Source: Alopecurus myosuroides (taxonomy: Eukaryota > Streptophyta > Magnoliopsida > Poales > Poaceae). From it: a stretch of DNA of 64,000 nt. Position numbers and translations under genes: made by a program. The notes beneath the pieces were generated by a model. That model was not told the origin of the DNA. It did not search any database and saw nothing but the letters and a program-made list of their open reading frames with translations. Location: positions 46,873,920 through 46,937,919 of the forward strand of contig CM054063.1 of assembly GCA_028641055.1 (NCBI GenBank), read 5' to 3'. Position 1 is the stretch's first letter, and each line of letters starts with the position of its first letter. Of the stretch, positions 45,285 to 57,330 are shown piece after piece.

Positions 45285-47587
45285 AAGGAGGTTAATGAAA
45301 CTGAAAATATTTGTAAGAGAATAGACACCAAAGCACATTAAAATTCAACACTTGCGATTAAATGTTGCGTTGTCTACCTGTTAAAGGCATATATAAATAT
45401 AATGTAGAATGTATTTCGCTTCTATCTATTGAAAATGGGCCTCATGAGGGATTAAATTTCGTTGATCAAGGTCAAGCTCTACATTATTTTGAGATCCGAT
45501 AAAAATCCCATGTTGTTAAACATCTTTTTTTTACTTTGCATGTGTCACAAGAAAATGGTGCTATAATTATCCCTAACATGTGCCATCATATTAATTATTT
45601 TTTATCCTTTGATTTACTTTTATAAATTAGTGCCATTGCATAAAAACTTTGTTATATCTTAGATCTATCTAATCAACAATGTCTTCCAAAACATAATTTT
45701 GCCATTGCATTAGAAAATTATTTTATCTTGTTGAGATAATAATTACCTATCGGGTTATAAATTTAGTCTATTACACAATTACTATATTTACTATTATATA
45801 ATTTACTCTATGTTTGGCTCGATATCAAATATTGCACACAATGATCGGGATTCAGTTGTATGTCCTATAATAAATACAAGTAAAATGTGAAAGTGCTATA
45901 TCTACATTGTGTATAACATACATGTGCATCCACATACATGTATTATGGACTATAGAAGTTAAGCTATTTGTTACATGTACATATTTTATGTAATTTTGGA
46001 TTCGTTGTGCACACCACTAGAAGTGATTTCATAAATTTTCTTTTGTTGTGCACACTGATATTGGTACAATGAAAACCAAGTATAGCTAGAAGGTTTTCTA
46101 TCTTTCGAACCACACACCCAAATCACAATAGAGTCATATCATTGTTTTTCCGAGACAATTAGGGTTGTATCTTGTGCATGACTATTCTAGTTATGAAATT
46201 GTTCCATTCATTAAAACATATGCTTGGATTTAATAATTTTTTACATGATTTTGATTTCGAAGTTTTTCGTTAAACACTTACGTACATGAGGCTATATGGC
46301 AAAGTGACAATGGGCTCTCTCTAAAAGCCAATTTTTGATAAATATTTTCATTTTTATAGCATATATACCCACACCCCCCACACACACAAACACATAATTT
46401 TACAAGCTATAGAGGCCGCATGGCCTTCACATTGTGCTCTCATGATAATACCAATAACTAGGAACCTATTTAGATAGGTGGAATCTCTAATCATTTGTAG
46501 GCAATGTCTCTATTCAAATCGATGAACAAGGATGATAACCTCCTATTTAAAAAACAAAAAAAAAATCTTATTAGATTTAAGTCCGTTGGAAGAATCAAGT
46601 TGTGCATGAAAATATTGCACAATGATGATTCAAACACGTCACCTTGTTACACTGAAAAGATTACATACAAAATAAAAAAATCGTCTGCCACAGAAGTAAA
46701 TTATAAAACTAGAGGAAGTAAGTTCTTGGTCCACGAGAAACAAATAACTACTAGGTTAATTTGCGGTAGTTGGAACCAAACTTTTGTTGCACAATTTTTT
46801 TTCCAATATATATCTGTCCTTAAAATATCATTAAATAATATATAACATTCATGGAAAGTGATTAAGTTAATATATAGGTCAAAAATATATATTTCGTATG
46901 TTTTTCCCCTAAACTTATGCATTCAAGCCTTTGTTGCACTTTTACATATTATTTTTCTTAGTCTTAAGAAAATGGTTCTTCCATGGAGAAGTTGTTTTGT
47001 AACTAGTTATTTAATCCCTAGTTGTTCCTTGGTTTTCTATGAAAATATTGTTTGTATCTTCTTTTCACTAGTATCAAGATTTGACATATTTTTAATTTAT
47101 TTCTCCTCTATCAATGAAGGAATCAAAAAATTAAAATAAAATTGCATGGAAAAGAGAAGGTGCATACGCAATTAGAAATGAACCAAAATGTGGTAATTTC
47201 AAAGTTTAAAATAGAGAGCTATTGTATGTAGGACCAGCGATTTTAGTGGCTATGAAAGGCTTACAACCGGGCTATAACCATATAGAGGTTTTGCTAAATA
47301 TTGAGAAAATTTAAAATTTGGACACCATATAATCGAATATATATATATATATATCATTATTAACATATGCATAACCTAATAACATATTCACATAAGAGGT
47401 ATGAAAAACTAGGAGTTTATGTAGAAGATATTAATGTCATAGTTCACTAGTTCTGGAACCAGGTCGGCATGGATCGCACTCGCACCTCACATCAGTAGTT
47501 CAACAACTAGCAATGGTTGGTTCTGAAATTAGGTCGAGCTGAATTTTTTGGCCCCCTGAGCGAGATATTAGTGGCTAATGGGATAAA
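45091..47587. other. AT-rich intergenic DNA
   Basis: About 2.5 kb with no recognised gene or transposon ends. It includes a (GA)14 microsatellite at 45255-45282, a CA-rich tract near 46372-46396 and an (AT)9 run at 47337-47354. The short frames at 46504-47139 have no domains. Confidence 0.5.
45255..45282. repeat. (GA)14 microsatellite
   Basis: A perfect GA dinucleotide run, 28 bp. Confidence 0.95.
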
Positions 47588-49520
47588 TGTTGGATGTATT
47601 CCCAAGAGATAATAAAACACATCAGTTTCATGATTAATATATTATGTTTTTATGTTATAACCGCGATGATCACAAAATGTGAGACTCATAGAAAAACCCA
47701 TATGCACATGTAGAACATAAACACACTATTATAACCATTTGTCATGTCTCATACACAAACTCGTTAATATTGATGAATGTGTTTTCCTCGTCATGGACAT
47801 TTGTTATGTCAATATTAATGGGAGAATATTGTTGCTCCAACATTGTGGTTGGGTAGACCTAAGTAGTTGAGATACTACGAGATCTGATTTTAGAATTTCT
47901 ATAAATAATAGTATCATAGTATGCTTAATTTCTTTGCTTCATTCGACCATAAGAATATACCGTGATGATCACTGGAAAGTTTGCTTTGGTGTAGTCAAGT
48001 ATCACAACATAAACTGGGTGATCAAAAAGGCTATTACTGGGTATTCTCAAAGGTGTTCATTTCATCATGATAGTTACAGAATGGGAATTACCGCTCTTGT
48101 CAAGAAAGAGATACATCCAAGATCCACTCGGTGTAATAGTATATGTTAGTAAGTCTGCGCAGAAAAAGGCATGACATTAGTCATGGTGATAATATAACAC
48201 AGTAATGAGTAAAAGGAATCATACCTGACATCAATAATAATGTGATATGGTTATTAACGGTCTTATCATTCATCTCGTCTCGAGGTATTGATTGGTATCA
48301 TGAAGTAATATGAACTTACTTAATAACCAACAAGTTCATGAGAGCTTCTTCGTATAACTTGTATGAATCAATATGGATATCCACGATTCTAATGTTGATT
48401 ATTGATAAGGAAAATAGTTTTCCGATCATGTCTACTTGTTATCGAACCTGTAGGGGTCACACACTTAAGGCGTCCAAGTCAGTTGTTCACACTGGATGGC
48501 CCGAAGAAGAGAGCAGGTATCATCCGGATAGTTTCGACATGATAGAATTAATATTCAGAGATAATACGGAGGACACGAGATGTCCCGGGATGACGGAAAT
48601 ATGTTTATGACATCCGTGGATAAGGTCGATGATTTTATGTATAGGGGTCACAGGGTTCCGTAAGAGTCTCAAGCAAACCTCTAATAAGGGGGGGCGTGTG
48701 CTGAAGGGGGCAAAATTTCCCTCATGGCCACTCCCCTTAATGGGGGCTGACATGTGGGCCCAAGGGCCACACATGAGGCACAACACCTTCCCCAGGAAAT
48801 TTCCTTATTTTCTTCGAGAGAGGAAAGGAAAAAACCAAAGGTAAAGAGAAGAAAAACAGAAAAGGCAAGTGGAGAGGAACTGGACTCCCAATAGGGTGTC
48901 CAAATCGAGTGGGACTAGGGGAGGCGTGCGGCCAACTCATGGCCTCCCCAAACCAACCTCCCATCAAGGCATGTCTTCCCTGCAATCCAGCATTGAAAGG
49001 ACCCCAACCCCCATTGAGAGAATATATCAATTGGCCTTGTGCCTGTCTCTCTCTCTAGTTGATTTAAAGCCTCTAAGTAGATCCACTCTAATTGAACTAG
49101 AGCTTCTTCTAATTGGATTTTGAGGTGTCCTCTACCGATTATATCTAGCTCTAATATATATATATATATATATACCCCATATGTTCGGATCTCCCCATCT
49201 CAGTGTGCACCTATGGTTCCTAGTTCTGGACGACGAATTGCTGCTGGACTTTGACGGACATATGTGTGCGAACTCTTTTATAGGGGTAACACGTGAGACT
49301 CTCACTCTGCTGGATCCGGAAGACTGGATACGAGGAGACGACAACAGTCCCACCACTAGGCTTAGACGATGGACTCTTCATCAGGCATCATCGACATTGT
49401 CATCGACACATGTTGCGCTCCGTGTTAGCCATACTTCAGATCTATAGTCACCTTTACCTTCATAGTAGATCCTATGTGTTGCGTAAGATAGAAAATTTTC
49501 AAATTCCTACACGCCATCCA
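47588..49520 (+). mobile_element. Probable BARE1/Angela-like solo LTR
   Basis: Starts TGTTGGATGTATTCCCAAGAG, close to the family start TGTTGGAAATATGCCC, and ends near CCATCCA. No primer site or coding text follows. Flanks are ATAAA (47583-47587) and ATAAT (49521-49525), one mismatch. An exact ATAAA also occurs three bases later. It shares blocks with 10300-11776, including a TCCCGGGATG block and the GGTCACAGGGTTCCG region. A (TA)11 run is at 49153-49174. Old and diverged. Confidence 0.65.
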
Positions 49521-50040
49521 ATAATAAATCGGGGAATTTCATTTAGCCGGACTATTATCGGCTATTATCCTTTCACCATATGAAGGCTATAGCCATAGCG
49601 AGGAGCCTCTTGGAAGGCTATATCCGGCTATTTAAACTTTGGGTGTATCTGACCTTTGATTAACGCAAAAAGATATAAGAATACCAATTTTTTTTTAACT
49701 TTAGCACACATATTTTCACAATGTTGGACTTTGGTACCACTATACACATCGTGCAGAATAAAATACATACTCTAGTGAAAATAATCAAGATTTCCACTAG
49801 CATTCTCTTGTTTTTATCCAAGTGGTTAATAATAAATTCTCGTCCAAACAAGATATCACAAAGGATTCACTAGAGTAGAATAAAACAGTGAACATAAGAG
49901 TCTAGTATCAATGTATTTAAATATGTATGAGTGAATGATCAAAGATAGGCCTACACACGACACACCACATTTCTTGCTTTTTTTCGTGTTGTAGAAATTT
50001 AGCATGATCTTCGACTCCTTCATACCATAATATTCTCGAC
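49521..50040. other. Intergenic DNA
   Basis: No gene recognised. Text around 49545-49635 (repeated GGCTAT-type motifs) partly echoes 47245-47300 on the other side of the solo LTR and may be a split old DNA transposon, but no ends could be fixed. Confidence 0.4.
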
Positions 50041-51490
50041 TACTCTATGTCATATATTTTGTGTCTCGAGTGAAACCCTAAAACTGCCACCGCCACCCCT
50101 CTCTTCCTCCTATCTAATACCCCATTGGCACTAAAGATTTGGTTGTGCTAAGCCCACACTGGTGGATGATGCCGATAGAGAATTTTCATCTCACAACAAC
50201 ATGAAGAGCGATCGACATGGGGCGGAGGCTGTCATGGACATGAGCCAGATGAGCATGACAGTATGGTCTCGTGGTGCTTCATCCCGTCGCATGGTGGTGT
50301 TCGATGTGGAATCTCTTTGGCATGTAGGGCGTTGATTGACTTGTTGTATGATGACATGAACAAGGACTCTTTGGTTGCACCTGAGTTGGCAACCCCTAGA
50401 GCCCGGTAGGTTGTGTTGGTTGGCATGGTGGTTAGAGACCACACGCTTGGCGTGGCTAGAGTTTTCTTGCGAATAGGGTATTGATGTGACCATGTTGTAT
50501 CCATGTAGTGCAATGGGCTGCTCCTGCTAATCTATTATGGTAATGCCTGCTATGGCTTGGCAGGAGCAAGATGGTGGAGAGAAATTAGTTTTATTGGATG
50601 TTGTGGGATGGTGCTAGTCTTTTTTGGTCAATCGAAAATACCATGCTTTGACTTGTGGCATAGGATTCAATGACGATTCTCATGGGCACTGCTTTCCTCA
50701 TTGGGGGTGTTGCTATGATTTTGCATTCCGCTCATCTTGGTTTCATGGTAAACCTTCCTACCATGGTGCGGGAAATGATAGCTCTCGTGTGTCACCTCCT
50801 TGTTGAAGGAATCTCTTACGAAGAAATGTAGGACAAAAAATGTAGGACTAGTGTCTGCTTGCTTTATGTCGATGCCAGCGCGGCTGCCCTAGATCTAGTG
50901 GTAAGGAAACTGGTTTGGCAATAATGGCAGTGGTAAGTAAAGTAGGGTTGTGACAAGGATACAATATTTGATTATTTCTAGTGTGTCGGGGAGGTTTATT
51001 TCCTTCCTCAACTTGTTTTCACGGACTTGAAGCGGCTAGGGAGGAGCCTAGCGGTTACAATGATATCAAGGAGTGGGAGCCTGCTCGACCCAAAAATTCT
51101 AGTTCTCTTGCAATATTCGTCATCAAAGTTAGAATTCTCTCGATGTTGGTGCGAGTGACCGGTTTTTTTTGGCATGGGATAGTGCAAGCTATGGTAAGAT
51201 TTTGCGGGATCTCTATGGTGGTTATCATTCACAGTGAATTAGGAGTTGTTGGATCAAGATAGAAGGGTGGCAATGGTGAAACTACATGCAACCTTGATGA
51301 ATGTGCTCTTCTCAGCGTTGTGTGGAGCATGTGTTCATAGTCAGGTCAGCTGGTGCCCTGTGTATTGTTATGTTCAAAGACATTTGGTTGGGTGTGTTGT
51401 AATCTTGGTTTTTGTCCGTCTTTTTTGTAATTAACCGGTCAACATTATTTGTAGTCAACAATATGAGGCAAACTTCCGCCCCCATTTGAA
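50041..51490 (+). mobile_element. Degenerate retroposon-like sequence with A-rich 3' end
   Basis: Many TGG and GGTGG words and a 3' end of GAGGCAAACTTCCGCCCCCA then TTTGAAAAAA resemble the two better-bounded retroposons downstream. No target duplication was found and no frame is conserved. The call is tentative. Confidence 0.35.
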
Positions 51491-51593
51491 AAAACATTTT
51501 ACATGTTGTACTTTATCAGAGTAGGTCCCATACTCTAGCATGCAACATTGATTATACTAGATTTGTTTATTCCACTGTTATTTTAAATGGTAC

Positions 51594-51840
51594 TTCTTTC
51601 ATTCCAAAATAATTGGAGTTTTAGGTTTGTCCAAAGTAAAACCACTTTCAATTTGACCAAGCTTGGAAAAATATATTACATACTCCCTCTGTTCCACAAT
51701 GTAAGCCTTTTTGGCAAGCTAGTTTAGCTTGCGAGAAAGGCTTACATTATGGAACGGAAGGAGTAAAACATATTTTTGTACTATATAGATTTTATGTCAT
51801 AGATACACTTTAAAATATTATGATTAGTAATCATGTCTTT
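51594..51840. mobile_element. Old Stowaway-like MITE, host of another MITE
   Basis: The left part CATTCCAAAATAATTGGAGTTTTAGG resembles a Triticeae Stowaway end, and its body continues on both sides of a second MITE at 51683-51763. The right end is not clear. Confidence 0.45.
51683..51763. mobile_element. Stowaway MITE (81 bp), nested
   Basis: Ends CTCCCTCTGTTCC and GGAACGGAAGGAG are inverted and flanked by TA at 51681-51682 and 51764-51765. The whole element folds as one hairpin (AATGTAAGCC pairs with GGCTTACATT). Confidence 0.9.
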
Positions 51841-52079
51841 TCAAGAAAACATTGGATAACAAAACTATCGATGTCTGAGTGCACAATACTCTGTTATGGG
51901 CCCAAGTTGAATCAAAATTACTATAAGCTCAACGTAGAAACTAGAGATAAATTAAGTTACAAAAAAGTAATTGGTAAACATACAAAGTATCATGGTACTA
52001 CTCGAACGAAATAAGCGAACATTTAAATCTTGGGTATTCTTTGTCTTATATCTTAATCGTCATCCTTTATCAACATATA

Positions 52080-52204
52080 CTCCCTCCGTCCAAATATAAT
52101 TGTTTTCCTTTTTTCAAAATATGGATGTATTTAGACATGTTTTTATTGTATACATACATCTATATTTTGATAAAAGGAAGACAATTATTTTGAGACGGAG
52201 GGAG
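52080..52204. mobile_element. Stowaway MITE (125 bp)
   Basis: CTCCCTCCGTC at the left and GACGGAGGGAG at the right. TA at left, CA at right where TA is expected. The interior is a near-perfect inverted repeat centred near 52140. Confidence 0.88.
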
Positions 52205-52283
52205 CACATAATTTGAGAGAATGCAACCGATATAGAACACAACCTATCGTCTAGTTTTTCTCGATAAAGGGAGATTTTATTAC

Positions 52284-52762
52284 TTAAATAAGTATTACGC
52301 CTAGTCTTTGCGTAACTACGATGCACACAGCCGAAAAGAAAAATAATCGTAAAACGGCGAAATTACAAATCATAGTAAAAAAATGCCTATGAAAGCGGAG
52401 GGCCAATACGCAAATTATGCTACCATCCATGCTAAGATAAAAGTCCCCCGTTGTATCCTCCAGTATGGTAAACACCTCCATAAAAAGGTCCCGATGCTCC
52501 ACACGCTGCAGAGGTGCCCAAGTACGGAGTATAACTGTAGTCCTGCAGATAATCTGCATAAGAGAACAATTTGTATCGTTAAATTTTTTGTCATTTCTAC
52601 ATAGCCACATCGACCAAATAACGGCAAACGCTGCCACCGTAATAAGGCTTTTAAACCTTTTATCCATACCATTAAACCAAATGCCAAAAATATTAGCAAT
52701 TCTTGTGGATGGAAATAAGATAGAACATATCTAGATGATTGACCATATAGAACTAACAACAT
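52284..52762 (-). pseudogene. LINE ORF2 C-terminal fragment
   Basis: Contains AVIWSMWLCRNDKKFNDTNC then TWAPLQRVEHRDLFMEV, the W-x2-W-x2-RND-x-F pattern ending plant LINE ORF2. It is in a different frame from 52963-53460. Confidence 0.75.
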
Positions 52763-53281
52763 TATAGTCGAAGAACAATTGTTTAATTATGTCGTCTTAA
52801 TGACAGAAGACACGCTGTCTACTGCCATGCTTATTGCATTTTGCAAGGTTATTTTTAGTTAGAACTACACCTCAACGAAGATACGACACAAAGACCTTAA
52901 TTTTGAGTGGTATCTTCATCTTCCAAAAAATTTATCATTATGAATTGACATTTCTGGTTGTATCATCGTTTCATACGTTGAGCTGACCAAGAATTTGCCA
53001 TTTGTATGTAATTTCCATCGGAACTCATCCACTCCCCAGTCAGATTTACTGCCACCAAACGATGGAGGAGTTCATTCCAAGCTGAGAGACATGGACCAAC
53101 AAGATCTCTTCTAAACGACGCACTCGGTGGGAAAGTCTCCAAGACTGAAGCGATAGTATCACTTTTATGTCGTCCAAGGACTATCTTGTATAAATCTGGA
53201 TATTGTTCTCGGAGTGTGTCATTACCTAACCACCTATCCTCCCAGAACCGTAGCTCCAAACCATCATTAATGGAAAAGGAA

Positions 53282-53653
53282 CTATATGGGAAGACAAATT
53301 TCTTCGTAGCCATTAGTCCAGGACAAACCTGTGAAACTGTCGATATACTTCCTCCTAAGTAGAGTTCGACAAACCCCATCTTCAGTAAGAAGTTTAAACA
53401 ACCATTTACCAAGAATTGCTCTATTCTTAACCTTGAGGTCATGAATCCCATGACCACCATGATCTTTAGGGCGGCACACTATGTTCCATTTTGCCAATCG
53501 ATATTTCTTATTTTCACCATCCCCTTGCCAAAAAAATCTTGATCGAAAATAATCTAATCGATGCAAGAATCCTTTTCGTAATTGGAAGAAGGAAATTATA
53601 TACAGTCCCATATTATTTAGGACTGAATTTATGAGAACCAAACATCCACCCAA
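53282..53653 (-). pseudogene. LINE RT thumb/connection region, fragment
   Basis: Frame of 123 codons with GFLHRLDYFRSRFFWQGDGE and VCRPKDHGGHGIHDLKVKN, typical of plant LINE ORF2 between the RT and zf-RVT parts. It shifts to another frame (53460-52963), which carries DGLELRFWEDRWLGNDTL. Confidence 0.8.
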
Positions 53654-53966
53654 GCATAAAAGCTTTCCTTTCCAGCTACTCAGTTTTGCTTGGAGTCTTT
53701 CCTCAACATGTTTCCATTAGGAAATCGCAAGCCTCGTCTAGTACTCGTTGAATTGGCTTTTCAATACTACCAATGGACGAGCTAGCTAACTTGTAGATCC
53801 AGATAAATTATATGCCCATCCGACCAACGACATAGAAAGTGCTAAGAGCAACTCTAGTAGATCTATAAAAGCTTACTTGGGTCCTACCAGAACAGATCTT
53901 CTAAAATATTTATGCCAAAACTGAATCTTAGTGAAAATGGGGCGCTCCTGAGTTTAACCTAAAAGC

Positions 53967-54094
53967 TATTCCGTTCAACAATACTTGACTTCCATTTGTC
54001 CAAATATGAATGTATCTAGACATTTTTTTAATAGATAGATACATTCATTTTTGGACAAATAGAAATCAAGCAGTATTGTTGAACGGAGGGAATA
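53967..54094. mobile_element. Stowaway-like MITE with a shortened left end
   Basis: The left CCGTTCAACAATACTTGA pairs with the right TCAAGCAGTATTGTTGAACGG. The right end reads GGAGGGAATA, while the left lacks the CTC part (TATTCCG). About 128 bp. Confidence 0.8.
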
Positions 54095-54648
54095 GGTGCA
54101 AGTACTAGATATATATGTGAAAATCGATGCTCGGTCCAAGGTTATCGCAAAAAATACAGCTTGGCCCGTTTTACCGGATCTCCACACTAGCCAGCGTAGG
54201 GAGACTACCTGTTTGAAGCAGTTTCCTTTTCCCCTTCCCTCTGCGTCGCTCTAGTGGGCAATGGGAGGGAACTGCAGCCACCCTGCCCCCAACACGTCTC
54301 TTCCGTCTTCTCCGTCTCCTCGCCGCCGCAGGACGGCGTCGCCGGCCGAAGGGCGGGCGCTGGCGGTGGCGGGGCTCTCCTTCTCCCTTGTGCGGGTGTC
54401 ATGGCGCGGGTAGAGATGTCCGGCTTGGGCGTCGTGCTAGTCCAGAGGCACGACAGCGCGGCTCCTGCGGTGGCGATGTGGATACCTGGTGTCGGCGGCT
54501 GGGCATGCCTGTGGTGGAGCTGCGTGTCATGGTGGCGATGGCCTTCGCAGGCGGTGCGGGAGGTAAAGGCCCAACTTTTCGACGGCGGTTGGCACAATGG
54601 TGGCTGTCTGGCGGCAGGGTCGATCTCCGGGAGCTGTGTGGCGCACCA

Positions 54649-55140
54649 AGGGCGGCGGCAGGCGACCACGATGGCCGGTATGGCGTGCTCCAGGATGGGC
54701 CCAATCTGGGCCAGGAGCGGCTGATCTGGGCCTGAAACTCTTCTCTGGCCGCTCTGTGCTTTTCCCTGCGCGCCCACGTTGACGTTATGTGTTCCGGGAT
54801 CCCGGAGGTTCTTGCTCAAACCGGCCGGAGGCGGTGCTCGGCAAAGAGGGCGCCGGTAGGGTGATGATAGGCTGGTATATGGACGGTGGCAACGACCTTG
54901 GCGCTGCAGCACGGCGACGGGGCGATTCGGGCCTGATCTAGGCCGGATCTGCATGATCTGGTTGATGTCGGCCTGACAGGCCTTGCTGCTGCGTCCGGTC
55001 GGCGACCGCATTGGCGGTGGAGGTCGGCGGATCGTCTCCTATTGGCTGCCGATATCATCCATGTGAGCCTGGATCGTTTTCCTTCCTACCTCACCTGATT
55101 CGTTGATCTCACGGTGTTGTCTCACCCTCCTCTCGGGTTG
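54649..55140 (+). repeat. Tandem duplication inside retroposon, unit 1
   Basis: 492-bp unit starting AGGGCGGCGGCAGGCGAC and ending TCTCGGGTTG. Adjacent to unit 2, with about 90% similarity by eye. Confidence 0.85.
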
Positions 55141-55612
55141 AGGGCGGCGGCAGGCGACGACGGTGGCCGACATGGCGTGCTCCATGATGGTCCCGATCTG
55201 GGCCTGGAACTCTTCCCTGGCTGCTCCGTGCTTTTCCCTGCGTGCCCACATTGGCCCTATGTGTTGCGGGCTCCCGGAGGTTCTGGCTCAAACCGGCCGG
55301 AGGCGGTGCTCGGCGAAGAGGGCGTTGGTAGGGTGATGATAGGCTGGTATGTGGACGGTGGCGGCGGCCTTGGCGCTGCAGCGCGGCGACGGGGCGATTC
55401 GGGCCTGATCTGGGCCGAATTTGCATGATCTGGCTAATCTGGGCCTGACAGGCCTTGCTGCTGCGTCCGGTCGGCGACCGCATTGGCGGTGGAGGTAGGT
55501 GGATCGTATCCTATTGGGTGCCGATATCATCCACGCGGGCCTGGTTCGTTTGCCTTCCTACCTCACCCGATTCTTTGATCTCACGGTGTTGTCTCACCCT
55601 CCTCTCGGGTTG
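55141..55612 (+). repeat. Tandem duplication inside retroposon, unit 2
   Basis: 472-bp unit homologous to 54649-55140. Shared landmarks include GGTGCTCGGC and GCATTGGCGGTGGAGGT. Confidence 0.85.
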
Positions 55613-56427
55613 AGGTCGTGGAAGCCGGGGCGGCGGCCCTGGAAGGTGGACTGCGCAGGTGTCTCTGCGGCGAGCGACGTGTCGGTGGTGATGAGCTCTC
55701 TCCTTGGCCGTGTGGATGGCGAGGAAAGGGCGGCGGGGTTCCTGGCGTTGGTGGCGGCAACTCCCAGATCATGTTCTAGAGGCCATTCTCGGGGTTGGTG
55801 GGCGGTCCGATTCCCTCGGGCGTAGTTTGTAGGTTCTTTCGAGCGAAAACTCTGCGCTCCGTTGCCAATGGCGGCGATGTCTGCGGGTATCATTACCCTC
55901 TTGGGGGCGCTGTTGTGGCTACCTTCGTCGCGTTAGCGCTCCGGGTGAAAACCCTTGACCGTTTCGGTCTCGACGACGGCGACGTGCTACGTCGTTACCC
56001 TCTTAGGAGTGTCATCGTGGAGCCTCGGGCTTCGGGCTCATTCCAATGACCTCGGTGGCAAGATTGGTTCTCCTTATTCTTATTTTCTATCTTTGGTCTG
56101 CTTTGCAAGAGGTTCAGCTCATCATTTTGTATCAGTTTGGCCGTTGGGCTTTATTTATAAAGCGGGACGAAAGCCTATTTCGAGAGTTTTACCGGATCTG
56201 ATCGAGGCATGTTTTGCCTTGTTTTCTTGCCGCGACTCAAATAATTAATGACGTTTCTTGAGCTAAGCCTGCTAGCTCCGTCACTAATTGAAGACCACAA
56301 AGAATCGGTGGCAAAAATACGACTTTAGTTGGTGTTGTGTTCTATGGATCATTTCTAATAGGAATTATCATAGTATCACGAGCTCTGTTCAAGTGCGGAT
56401 AAATTCATATACTTCATCAGTGTTAAA

Positions 56428-56517
56428 AGCAATTGTCGTTGGAATGAATGTATCTAGTTTTAAAATATAACTAGATACATTAATTTGGGCAACAATTAGT
56501 TTGAGACGGAGGGAGTA
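56428..56517. mobile_element. Stowaway-like MITE, left end degenerate
   Basis: The right end is TGAGACGGAGGGAG followed by TA. An inner inverted repeat (AATGTATCTAGTTTT against AACTAGATACATT) is clear. The left end is eroded. Confidence 0.7.
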
Positions 56518-57067
56518 CATGTACATTCATGTAGAGGAAGAGCTAGGCCAAGGAGAAATCCAAACATTTACATTTTTTCACAACCTGACTTATACCGAAA
56601 AATCATGGGAAAAGGATTTGCACCAACGAAATCAATCCACATATTCCGTAAGTCTACTCCGTAAGGAATTCATCCGTAGCTCTAGTATTTCAGAGGAAAG
56701 ACAGACCAAAAACAATACTTCTTAATGGATCACCATCGTTGGAAAAGTACAATTTTTTTTACAGTAGTATTTATGTAAGTAGTATATTCAAGTAGAGACC
56801 GAAAAGGAAAAACAATGCCTTTCCGAATATGCTCTCCATTTACACCATTTTCCGTGCAACAAGTCCGTACAAACAAATTCATGCCAGAAGTCCGTACAAA
56901 TAATTGGTGGGCCCACTTGGCTGTCCCTTGGCGCCGTCGTCCACACGTTCGAGGGGCGTCAAGGCCATAAGCGACAAGCCGGTGGAGCCGCAGAAAGCAT
57001 CACGGCCGATTTAGACTCAAGTAAGCGGACGGTTCTCCGGGCACGGCGCGCGCGGGACGCAGCTCTC

Positions 57068-57177
57068 AAAGTCTCACGTTTCTTTTTTTTTTTTTGTACA
57101 GAGGTGGCACCGAAGTGCCAAAAAGTCAAATTCAAAAAAAAAAAAAAAAAAAGAAGTGCCAAAAAGTCTCACGTTTC
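57068..57177. mobile_element. Two nested micro-retroposons with 15- and 16-bp duplications
   Basis: Outer duplication AAAGTCTCACGTTTC at 57068-57082 and 57163-57177. The outer insert begins with a T run, then GTACAGAGGTGGCACC. Inner duplication GAAGTGCCAAAAAGTC at 57112-57127 and 57153-57168 surrounds AAATTC plus an A19 run (57128-57152). The inner event used the outer insert's edge as target, so there were two successive events. Confidence 0.75.
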
Positions 57178-57330
57178 GAGCTGATCATCGGAGGGAAAAG
57201 AACACTCTCTGATTACATGGTCCTAGGTCATGTGTTCCTGTCCTAGCCAACTATAGCGGCGCAGCGACCCTAACGGTGGAGGATGCATCGTACAGTGCGT
57301 ACGTTGTGCTGTTAAAAATGGACTTAAGCA

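Larger units (their letters stand above)
52253..53810 (-). mobile_element. LINE fragment, minus strand, 5'-truncated
   Basis: RT C-terminal and zf-RVT text of a plant LINE in at least three frames. It begins with LVLINSVLNNMGLY (near 53640) and continues with LDYFRSRFFWQGDGENKKYR, HGIHDLKVKNRAILGKWLFK and FWEDRWLGNDTLREQYPDLY (near 53220). It closes with AVIWSMWLCRNDKKFND (near 52620). The 3' end, read on the minus strand, is CCCTTTATCGAGAAAAA near 52256-52272. The catalytic RT core is missing and frameshifts are present. Confidence 0.85.
54183..56185 (+). mobile_element. GC-rich retroposon with 14-bp target duplication
   Basis: GTTTTACCGGATCT is perfect at 54169-54182 and 56186-56199. The 2,003-bp insert is GC-rich, with no conserved protein. 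Its 3' part contains repeated GACGACGGCGACGTG and CCCTCTTAGGAGTGTC motifs and ends in AATAAAGCG-like text (TTTATAAAGCGGGACGAAAG). The long target duplication indicates target-primed reverse transcription, as for LINEs and SINEs. The frames on both strands overlap and look fortuitous. Confidence 0.75.
56331..57330 (+). repeat. Diverged tandem duplication, unit 1
   Basis: Matches 57694-58515 in the same order: an ATTTCTRATRRGAATTATCRTA segment, a Stowaway MITE, then GTCCGTACAAATAATTGG, GGGCCCACTTG, CCACACGTTC, GGTCATGTGTTCCTGTCCT and ACGGTGGAGGATGC. No coding frame is shared. Boundaries are approximate. Confidence 0.75.

Noticed and set aside
54205..55011. 268-codon minus-strand frame
   Set aside because: Low-complexity composition, overlapping frames on both strands and a tandem DNA repeat explain it.
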